From Methylomarinovum caldicuralii (GTDB taxonomy: Bacteria > Pseudomonadota > Gammaproteobacteria > Methylococcales > Methylothermaceae), in assembly GCF_033126985.1 (NCBI RefSeq), contig NZ_AP024714.1, forward strand, positions 2,310,990 through 2,374,989: a stretch of DNA of 64,000 bases. Reading direction: 5' to 3'. Each line of letters opens with the position of its first letter. Within the stretch, counting starts at the first letter, position 1. The position numbers were made by a program, and so were the translations under genes. The notes below the pieces were generated by a model. The model saw only the letters and a program-made list of their open reading frames with translations, was not told the DNA's origin and ran no database searches. Below, in pieces: positions 58,028 through 64,000 of the stretch.

Positions 58028-59341
58028 CTATGGCGTCGCTACGCAACGGGCAATTCCGTGAACCACGCGCGGTGGGGGGAGTGGGTATCGTTTGTACAGC
58101 CGCCCAAAATGGTCCCAGTTCATCCGTTCCCGGTTGCGGCGGGACAACCATTTGTACCAGCGCCGTCTGACCTCGTACAGGAAGCGGGCCAGCGATTGGC
58201 TGTTGCCGACGATCCCATAGTAGGCATAATGCCCCTTGAGTTTGCGGCTCAGGGCCGCTTGTTGGTCTGCAACCGGCCAGTGGCGGTGCATCCGGCACCA
58301 GTGGTTGATCGCCTGCAGGGAGCGGCTGAGCCGGGCTTGGGCGGTCTTGCGTTTGACGACCCAACGCCCTTTCCTTGAGCGTCCCCAGTAGTGGGTGAAT
58401 CCCAGGTATTGGAAGCTCTGGCCTTTCCGTCCGGGTTTTCTGAAGTCGAGCAGGCGGGTTTTGTCCGGGTGCAGACGCAGGCCGTATTTGGCCAGGCGCT
58501 TGCCCAGAACGGCCAATACCCGCCGGGCGTCTTCTTCCCGTTCGAACACCAGGACCGCATCGTCGGCGAACCGGACTTCGAAGGCGCTGCCTTGCAGTCG
58601 CGGTTTGACCGTCTGCTCGAACCACAGGTCGAGCACGTGATGCAGGTAGAGGTTGGCCAGCAGTGGGGAGATCACCCCACCTTGCGGTGTCCCTTGTTCG
58701 GGGTAGTGAAGCTGTCCGCCTTCCATGACACCGGCATTCAGCCATTTACCAATCGCGCGGCAGATCACGCCGTCGCGCACCCTCTGCCCCAGAAAGTTCC
58801 GCAGCCGGTCCCGGTCCACGTCGTCGAAGAAGTTTTGGATGTCCAGGTCGATGACCCAGCCACCGCCCATGGCCATCAGCCCGCCCCATAGCCTCTCCAG
58901 GACCTGGTGGGCACTGCGTCCGGGCCGGAACCCGTAGGTGCAGTCGAGAAAGTCCTGCTCGAAGATGGGTTCCAGCGCCATCAGCACCGCCCGTTGCAGC
59001 ACCTTGTCTTCCAGCGTGGGAATGCCGATCGGGCGGGTCTTTCCCGTTCCCGGCTTGGGCAGGTGGACGCGCCGTACCGCAGGCGCCCGATACCGGCCGG
59101 TCTTGAACCGTTCCAGCAGGCGCGTCAGGTTCTCCTCTAAGTCGGCTGCGTATTGGGATGCAGTCACGCCGTCCACCCCGGCGGCCCCGTCCTTGCGGGT
59201 GCGCCGCCAGGCTTCTTCCAGCCACACCACGTCGATGTGGTGGGCAATCGTGGTCAGTTCCAGCTTCGGTTCGATCCGGGCCAGTTCCGCTAGCTTCCGT
59301 TGTCGTGTTGAGATGTTCTCCTGGCTCGATGTCCCGGCCAT
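58028..59341 (-). CDS. ltrA: Group II intron reverse transcriptase/maturase
   Basis: I start at ATG 59341 (MAGTSSQENISTRQ), 5 bp after GGAGGG. The 437-residue protein has RT motifs in order: AAGVDGVTASQYA, GKTRPIGIPTLEDKVLQRA, YGFRPGRSAHQ, GTPQGGVISPLLANLYLH and the catalytic RFADDAVLV. A maturase (X) domain follows. No HNH endonuclease domain follows, so mobility would rely on replication forks or nicked DNA. The protein assists splicing and retrohoming of its intron. Confidence 0.92.
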   Translation of the reverse strand: MAGTSSQENISTRQRKLAELARIEPKLELTTIAHHIDVVWLEEAWRRTRKDGAAGVDGVTASQYAADLEENLTRLLERFKTGRYRAPAVRRVHLPKPGTGKTRPIGIPTLEDKVLQRAVLMALEPIFEQDFLDCTYGFRPGRSAHQVLERLWGGLMAMGGGWVIDLDIQNFFDDVDRDRLRNFLGQRVRDGVICRAIGKWLNAGVMEGGQLHYPEQGTPQGGVISPLLANLYLHHVLDLWFEQTVKPRLQGSAFEVRFADDAVLVFEREEDARRVLAVLGKRLAKYGLRLHPDKTRLLDFRKPGRKGQSFQYLGFTHYWGRSRKGRWVVKRKTAQARLSRSLQAINHWCRMHRHWPVADQQAALSRKLKGHYAYYGIVGNSQSLARFLYEVRRRWYKWLSRRNRERMNWDHFGRLYKRYPLPPPRVVHGIARCVATP

Positions 59342-59945
59342 CTGTCCCTCCGAAAGCCCCATCGTCCGACCTGCCGCTTCCCTCCATCGGGTCCCTTGGG
59401 GCAGGTTCCCCGACTTCTCAGGTACTATCAGCAGGCTCCGATTGCTCGATCACCTTCCCAGCGCGCTTCGTCGCCTTCGCGCGCCGGTACCCTGCTTCGT
59501 GTCCCGTTCGCTCCCATCGGCCGGACACCGCTCCGATGGGCCTGGACCTTTTCTCACACGGCGCCCGCACCGCTCTTCCCGCAGGGAGTGTTCGAGCCCT
59601 CCCAGGTTCCTGGGCGACCCTTGCCCTGCATGCCCCGCTCTTCGACCCCGGCGGAGGGGTGATGCCAGGCCAGTACAGCACCACCCCTGTTGCCTTCCGT
59701 CCGTTCAACAACGTCGGCTCCGCATTCCGTACTTTCGAGGCTCCATCACGCGGCCTACAGGCCCCCTGTGTACGCTTCGCAGTCGGGATCGCTCCTCGAC
59801 CACGCAACACTCGGTTCCGGCTGGTGGCCAGCCTTGGCCGGACAGGACTTGCACCTGTCAGGTCGCTCTGAAGGTTTCAGCGATGTCTTTCCTTCTACAT
59901 AACTTCCTCCTTCTCCAGGCTTGGCCTGGCGCAATGAACGGTAAC

Positions 59946-60295
59946 ACAGTGAAATACTCGCTGCCCTGAGCAGGGCGATACCAGGCCACATTCTGGTTCC
60001 GGTAAATGCCAGCGGCCGGCAGCCAGCGGGTGCCGTCCACGGAGGTCTGGATCTCCAGCGCCTCGAGCTTCGAGGCGATGCCGCTCTTTCTCGCGATCAG
60101 CAGGGTGTAGGCGGTCGCCTCGCCCAGATCCACCGGTGGCGTGGTGAAGGTGGCGCGGGGAATCATCGCACCCGCGTTCCACGATTCCACCAAGGTCGGC
60201 GCAAGCAGCAACCGCCCATTCGCGTCACAGGCGAGCGTGCGCCGCTCGCCCGTGCCGGTGTCCGGGTTGTGGTAGATGCCTTCGATGACGCTCAT
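59946..60295 (-). pseudogene. Truncated phage structural/tail-associated gene
   Basis: It starts at ATG 60295 just past the terminase stop and reads MSVIEGIYHNPDTGTGERRT, then about 100 residues (for example ALEIQTSVDGTRWLPAAG) before the presumed IS end at 59945. The frame then runs on into mobile DNA to 59858. Position directly after the large terminase and the discoidin- or ligand-like strand pattern suggest a small phage particle or tail protein. The family is not recognised. Confidence 0.55.
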
Positions 60296-60297
60296 GC

Positions 60298-62202
60298 TCA
60301 ACTCATCCAGGAACTCTTGATGACGGTTCGCCCGCGTTGCCGGCGAGATTTATCCGGTTTTGGGTCGGTATCGGGCTCGGGCTCCGGCAAAAGCTGGCGT
60401 TCCAGCTCGCGCCAGTGGCGTTCCTCGAAACGGTCGAGTCCGGCGGCGGATGCCGCGGCGCGGGCATAGACGTAGCAGTCGAGCGCCTCGTTGCGCTCGC
60501 GGATCTTCTGCCACTCGCGCACCGGGTAGCCGTTGCGGTTGCGCCGGGTGATCAGCTGCTCGGCGCAGAGCTGCTTGACGAACTCCGCGTCCACCCTGGG
60601 CAGATGGACGTAGCCCTCCGGATAGCGGATCTTGCCGTCGTCGAGCACCTCCACGCTCTTGCGCAGGTTGTTGTAGAACTCGAGCTTGGCGATGCCGCCT
60701 GCGACCGCGAACACCTTGACGCCCCGGCGCAGCTTGCGGCCGCCTAGGGTGACGTCCACCGCCGTCGGGGTGCCGACCAGCGCCGCGCCGCGGGCCACGC
60801 CCTTGACCGCCATGAGGCGGGCGTCCTTCATGCGGCGCACGAAGGCGTAGCTCTCTTGCGTGGCGAAGCCGGTGTCGATGGCGAACCGGGCCAGCGGCAA
60901 GCGGGTGCTGCTCTCGTGGGTCCAGGTCTCTGCGAGCATCTCGGACAGTCGCTTCCAGACCGCGTCGCGGGCGGTGTCGCCCATGAGCACCCGGTGCTCG
61001 ACGAGCCACGCCTCCTTGCCGCGGCCGAAGGCCCAGACCGAGGCCTCGATGCGGTCCTTCTGCACGTCGGCGCCGCCCACCAGCAGCAGGCCGCCGGCGG
61101 GAACCGTGCCGATGCGGTAATCTTCGCGCCGCTCCAGCAGGCGCTCCCAGTCGGGCGCCTCGCCTTCCTCCACCCAGACCTCGCCCAGTTCCGTGTTCTT
61201 GAACGCCTTGAGCCGGGTGGCCGAGCCCTGCGCGGCCTCCCAGGCCGCGGCGATGTCGGCCCAGGAGCGCCAGCCCAGGGGGCTGTAGAGCGAGGACAGG
61301 TGAAAGCCCACGGTCTTGCCGGTGGCGTCCGGGTTGGTGGCCCGCCACTCGCCGTGCTCGAGCATCCAGGTCTTGTGCGACTCGGCGATGGCCTCCTCGC
61401 AGGCCTCGCAGACGTATCGGGCCGTCTGCGGCTCGCCCCATTGCCAGCGCAGCTGCTCGAAGCGCAGCCATTGCCTGTGGCCGCAGTGCGGACAGGGCAC
61501 GAAGTACCGGCGCTGGTCGGAGGCCTCGAACTCCCGCTCGATGGGGCTCGCCCCCGCCACGGTGGGAGTGGAGACGATGAAGATCTTGCGCCGGGCGAAG
61601 GTACGCGTGCGCGCCTCCGCCAGGCGGATGGCGTCGCCTTCGCCCTCGACGTCGGCGGGATAGCCGTCCACCTCGTCGAGAAAGAGGTAGCGCACCGGCA
61701 TCGAGCGCAGCCCCACCGCGCTGTTGGCGCCGGTCATCACCAGCACGCCGCCGCGGAACTCCTTGGCCAGCACCGTGTTGCCAGCGTCACGGGATCGGGA
61801 CGGCGCGATGCGTTCGGAGAGCGCCGGCGACTCCTCGATCAACGGATCGATGCGCTGCTTGGAGTTGCGCTTGGCCATCTCCACGGTGGGCGAGACGGCC
61901 ATCATCGGCCCCGGGACCAGATGGATGCAGTAGCCGATCCAGTTGTTGCCGCACTCGGTGCCGCCCACCTGCGCGCCCTTCATGAACACCACCCGCTCGG
62001 CAGGCGAGGACGGCGAGAGGCAGTCCATGATCTCTCTCAGGTACGGCGTGCGCCGGGTGGACCAGCGCCCGGGCTCCGAGGCCGACTTGGACGAGAGCAT
62101 CCGGTAGCGGTCGGCCCACTCGGAGACGGTGAGCAGCGGGTCAGGCGTCAGTCCCTCACGCCAGGCGCGTTCGATGGCCTCAAAGCCTTCATAATCGAAC
62201 AC
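60298..62202 (-). CDS. Phage terminase large subunit (GpA-like)
   Basis: The large terminase cuts and pumps phage DNA into the head. I place the start near GTG 62202 (FDYEGFEAIERAWREGL); the longer frame upstream lies inside the small subunit gene. The 634 residues have a Walker A-like FMKGAQVGGTE, Walker B YLFLDEVDGYP, and a CPHCGHRQW...CEACEE zinc motif typical of lambda GpA. The C-terminal nuclease domain includes ADVQKDRIE and AIDTGFAT. It appears intact. Confidence 0.9.
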   Translation of the reverse strand: MFDYEGFEAIERAWREGLTPDPLLTVSEWADRYRMLSSKSASEPGRWSTRRTPYLREIMDCLSPSSPAERVVFMKGAQVGGTECGNNWIGYCIHLVPGPMMAVSPTVEMAKRNSKQRIDPLIEESPALSERIAPSRSRDAGNTVLAKEFRGGVLVMTGANSAVGLRSMPVRYLFLDEVDGYPADVEGEGDAIRLAEARTRTFARRKIFIVSTPTVAGASPIEREFEASDQRRYFVPCPHCGHRQWLRFEQLRWQWGEPQTARYVCEACEEAIAESHKTWMLEHGEWRATNPDATGKTVGFHLSSLYSPLGWRSWADIAAAWEAAQGSATRLKAFKNTELGEVWVEEGEAPDWERLLERREDYRIGTVPAGGLLLVGGADVQKDRIEASVWAFGRGKEAWLVEHRVLMGDTARDAVWKRLSEMLAETWTHESSTRLPLARFAIDTGFATQESYAFVRRMKDARLMAVKGVARGAALVGTPTAVDVTLGGRKLRRGVKVFAVAGGIAKLEFYNNLRKSVEVLDDGKIRYPEGYVHLPRVDAEFVKQLCAEQLITRRNRNGYPVREWQKIRERNEALDCYVYARAAASAAGLDRFEERHWRELERQLLPEPEPDTDPKPDKSRRQRGRTVIKSSWMS

Positions 62203-62210
62203 GGCGCATG

Positions 62211-62750
62211 TCAGTCCACCCTGGGGGCGGGATCCCCGAGTTCCTCGAGATGCCGGCGCACCTCGCGCTCGAGCATCACGTGCAGGGTATGGGCGTCCAC
62301 GCCCAGCTCCGCCGCCATCTGGCTCGAGACCCGGGTGGGCCAATTGAGCCAGGCGTCGCGCTCGGCCCGCGCCAGCTTGAACACATGGGCGAGCGCCTTG
62401 GCCCGGTCCACCAGCTCCCCCTTGAGGCGGGCGAGCCGGACCTTGGCGGTCTGGGCCTTGAGCACCTCGTTGGCGGTTCGCGCCTGCAACAGCGTCGTGC
62501 CGCCCGAGGGCAGCGCCGACTCGCCCGTGGCCTCGCGAACCATGTTGACGGCATCCACCGGCACCGCTTTCCGCCGGCCCTGCTTGTGCTGCTGGGCGCT
62601 ATCGGTATTGGCCGCCCACTCGGCGTCCGCCTTTTGCGGGTCGATGGTCCCGTCCGGCTCTGGGGTGATGCGCCCGGTCTTGATCGCCTTGCGCACGGCG
62701 GCGTCGGAAACGCCGCGGTGGCGGGCATAGGCGCGGATCGAGATGCCCAT
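62211..62750 (-). CDS. Phage terminase small subunit (Nu1-like)
   Basis: This protein of about 179 residues has an N-terminal winged-helix/MerR-like DNA-binding domain (SIRAYARHRGVSDAAVRKAI, then GRITPEPDGTIDPQKAD), as in Nu1-type small terminases that recognise the packaging site. A helical oligomerisation region follows. The stop lies 8 bp before the large subunit start. A second ATG one codon earlier is equally possible. Confidence 0.85.
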   Translation of the reverse strand: MGISIRAYARHRGVSDAAVRKAIKTGRITPEPDGTIDPQKADAEWAANTDSAQQHKQGRRKAVPVDAVNMVREATGESALPSGGTTLLQARTANEVLKAQTAKVRLARLKGELVDRAKALAHVFKLARAERDAWLNWPTRVSSQMAAELGVDAHTLHVMLEREVRRHLEELGDPAPRVD

Positions 62751-62857
62751 CATGCATCCTGTTGATCAAGAAGGAAAATTGTTCGGAATAGGACTTGATA
62801 AGCGGGCCGAATGAAGCGTTCATGTCCACACGGTCAAACACAACGGGAGAGACGAAC

Positions 62858-63037
62858 ATGAACGCCAACACCACCGAGAAACGCTACGAGATCACCTTCC
62901 CCGGGCAGGCGCCGGTGCAACTGGCCAAGGACCAGATCCTCTCGCCGACCCTGCGCCGGGCCATCGACAACATCGAACGGGAGCCGGCCCGCGTCGGCGT
63001 CACCCTCAAAAACGGCATCCGGATCAACGTCGCCTGA
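62858..63037 (+). CDS. Small prophage-region protein, unknown
   Basis: This 59-residue protein starts at ATG 62858 after GGGAGAG. It reads MNANTTEKRYEITFPGQAPV and has a short beta-like then helical profile with no cysteine or membrane segment. It is divergent from the terminase genes and first of three closely spaced small genes. I do not recognise the family. Confidence 0.6.
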   Translation: MNANTTEKRYEITFPGQAPVQLAKDQILSPTLRRAIDNIEREPARVGVTLKNGIRINVA

Positions 63038-63048
63038 GGAGAACGACC

Positions 63049-63261
63049 ATGAGCAGGAAACCCACCGCCATCGACGCCTTCATGGCCAGGAAAGCCGAGA
63101 TCGACGCCATGCTGGCCCGGCTGCAGGCCCTGAGCGACGACCACTTCCACGTCAGCCCTAACGAGGTGACCTGGGGTCACGTGGGCGATCTCGACCATTA
63201 CGCTGAGCTGCTCAAGCGGATCACCGATTGCGCCTTCCGCGAAGGCGAATACGCCGAATGA
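63049..63261 (+). CDS. Small prophage-region protein, unknown
   Basis: This is a 70-residue, mostly helical, acidic protein (MSRKPTAIDAFMARKAEIDA, then VTWGHVGDLDHYAELLKRI). A GAGGAG ribosome-binding site lies upstream and the gap to the previous gene is 11 bp. No family is recognised. Confidence 0.6.
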   Translation: MSRKPTAIDAFMARKAEIDAMLARLQALSDDHFHVSPNEVTWGHVGDLDHYAELLKRITDCAFREGEYAE

Positions 63262-63283
63262 CATCCGACAGGAGGACAGACCG

Positions 63284-63703
63284 ATGAAACTCACCGCCAC
63301 CCAGGAACGCATCCTTCACGCCGCCGCCGGACGCCCCAGCGGCGACATCGAGCCGCTGCCGCCCAACGTGAACGCCGGTATCCGCCAGCGGGTGATCGAC
63401 GGCCTGCTGAAGCGCGGACTGATCGAATTCAAAGGCGGCTACCACCGCATCAGCGCGGCCGGCTTCGAGGCCATCGGCAAGGCGCCGCGCTCGGGAAGCT
63501 ACCGGAGCGGCACCAAGCAGGCGCGGATGATCGAGCTGATGCGCCGGCCCGAGGGCGCCAGCATCGACGAGATCGCCCAGGAGACCGGATGGCTGCCCCA
63601 TACGGTGCGCGGCACCATGACCAACGCGCTCAAGAAGCGCCTCGGCATGACCATCGTCTCGCACAAGGATGAGGGCCAGCCCCGTCGGTACCGGATCGCC
63701 TGA
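63284..63703 (+). CDS. DUF3489-containing protein
   Basis: This 139-residue protein has two winged-helix-like parts. The second (ARMIELMRRPEGASIDEIAQ, then TGWLPHTVRGTMTNALKKRL) is the DUF3489 signature, a probable DNA-binding domain found in phage and plasmid regions. It is the third gene of the divergent trio and may be a regulator. Function is unproven. Confidence 0.8.
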   Translation: MKLTATQERILHAAAGRPSGDIEPLPPNVNAGIRQRVIDGLLKRGLIEFKGGYHRISAAGFEAIGKAPRSGSYRSGTKQARMIELMRRPEGASIDEIAQETGWLPHTVRGTMTNALKKRLGMTIVSHKDEGQPRRYRIA

Positions 63704-63714
63704 GCTACAAGATC

Positions 63715-63754
63715 TTGAATCTCCACCGATATGCAACCATAATGGTTGCATATC
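63715..63754 (+). promoter_or_regulatory. Promoter and palindromic operator of the antitoxin gene
   Basis: TTGAAT (63715-63720) and CATAAT (63738-63743) are 17 bp apart. A perfect palindrome with 13-base arms around one central base (63728-63740 and 63742-63754, GATATGCAACCAT on the left) covers the -10. This is the expected layout for a self-repressing ribbon-helix-helix antitoxin. Confidence 0.75.
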
Positions 63755-63771
63755 GGAAGGAGGTGCCTGCC

Positions 63772-64000
63772 ATGGCTTCCATCACGCTCAAGAACATCCC
63801 CGACGACCTGTACGAACGCCTCAAGGCCGCGGCCCAGGCCCATCACCGCTCCATCAACAGCGAGCTGATCCGCTGTCTGGAAGTGGTCCTGAAACCGCGC
63901 CCCGTTTCCCCCGAGGAACGGCTGGAGCGGCTGCGCCGGATACGCCCGGCCATTCCGCCGTCTGCCGTAGCGCCAGAGGAGATCCAGCAGGCCATCGACC
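63772..64000 (+). CDS. FitA-like ribbon-helix-helix antitoxin, 3' end outside window
   Basis: It begins MASITLKNIPDDLYERLKAA and continues HHRSINSELIRCLEVVL, the Arc/FitA ribbon-helix-helix domain. A proline-rich region that would bind the toxin follows (RLRRIRPAIPPSAVAPEEI). A strong AAGGAGG site precedes it. The partner toxin, most likely a PIN-domain VapC/FitB RNase, would lie just past the edge and is not visible. Confidence 0.85.
   Translation, partial: MASITLKNIPDDLYERLKAAAQAHHRSINSELIRCLEVVLKPRPVSPEERLERLRRIRPAIPPSAVAPEEIQQAID

Larger units (their letters stand above)
57953..59934 (-). mobile_element. Group II intron with maturase
   Basis: About 1.98 kb on the minus strand. It has a proposed 5' end TTGCG at 59934 (consensus GTGYG), an RNA region of about 590 bases, the maturase gene, a domain V hairpin, a domain VI hairpin (CCGCGGG/CCCGCGG) and a 3' end AC at 57953. 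It lies antisense to the IS66 transposase at the end of that gene. Base 1 departs from consensus, so the 5' boundary is uncertain. Confidence 0.75.
56438..59945 (+). mobile_element. IS66-like element interrupted by a group II intron
   Basis: The left end is proposed at GTACCCGTTCACGG (56438) and the right end at 59945, where the inverted sequence reads GTTACCGTTCATTG, matching 10 of 14 bases. Inside are one transposase gene and, after its last codons, an antisense group II intron. Removing the intron would restore an ordinary IS of about 1.5 kb with the stop close to the right end. No target duplication is seen. The ends are inferred, not proven. Confidence 0.55.

Overview
The window is GC-rich chromosomal DNA from a gammaproteobacterium. 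The gene order radC / coaBC-dut-algC-argB with pyrE nearby, the run thrS-infC-rpmI-rplT-pheS-pheT-ihfA, the run rsfS-nadD-proA-holA-lptE, and type IV pilus genes pilBCD and pilSR all resemble pseudomonads, purple sulfur bacteria and methanotrophs. I cannot name the genus from sequence alone. Most of the window is dense core genome with short or overlapping gene junctions. Mobile DNA has entered at three places.

Layout. 1-8.4 kb: 5' part of an AmpG-like permease, xthA, then pilB-pilC-pilD-coaE-hemW-pyrE and a DUF4124 secreted protein. 8.3-16.6 kb: argB, a broken TnpB element, a degenerate AlgC-like protein, dut, coaBC, radC, purC and djlA. 16.6-25.9 kb: a small acidic protein, a convergent GH13/GT81 pair that probably handles glucosylglycerate, a Uma2 protein, uvrA, a HupE-like protein, a YajR-like exporter and ssb. 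25.9-27.4 kb: a type I restriction gene destroyed by an ISAs1-family element. 27.4-35.1 kb: a hemolysin III-like protein, nadE, sucCD, pilSR and a ComEA-like helix-hairpin-helix protein. 35.1-42.2 kb: the translation operon thrS to ihfA, with infC starting at a rare ATC codon, preceded by tRNA-Val with its own promoter and terminator. 42.2-47.4 kb: a porin / FMN-binding / four-helix membrane operon under a Fur-type promoter, a DUF5063 protein, and thiD-thiE-soxY-like-soxZ. 47.4-55.1 kb: rsfS-nadD-proA-holA-lptE, then glyQ-glyS-plsC with a 103-bp palindromic repeat between the two glycyl-tRNA synthetase subunits.

55.1-64 kb is the accessory end. An ECF sigma factor and zinc-finger anti-sigma pair is followed by the first codons of a third gene. 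That gene is cut by an IS66-like element, which itself appears to carry a group II intron in antisense. Beyond it lies a prophage fragment: a truncated structural gene, large and small terminase subunits, three small divergent genes, and a ribbon-helix-helix antitoxin with a perfect palindromic operator at the right edge.

The most notable signals are: (1) an AlgC-like protein that has lost the catalytic serine and most active-site loops while keeping a long membrane/periplasmic N-terminus; (2) the Fur-type flavoprotein operon; (3) a SoxYZ-like pair in a thiamine operon whose SoxY ends in Gly-Cys-Arg rather than GGCGG; (4) the glyQ-glyS palindrome; and (5) the nested IS66/intron structure joining a chromosomal sigma locus to a prophage remnant. 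I found no CRISPR array, rRNA or riboswitch.
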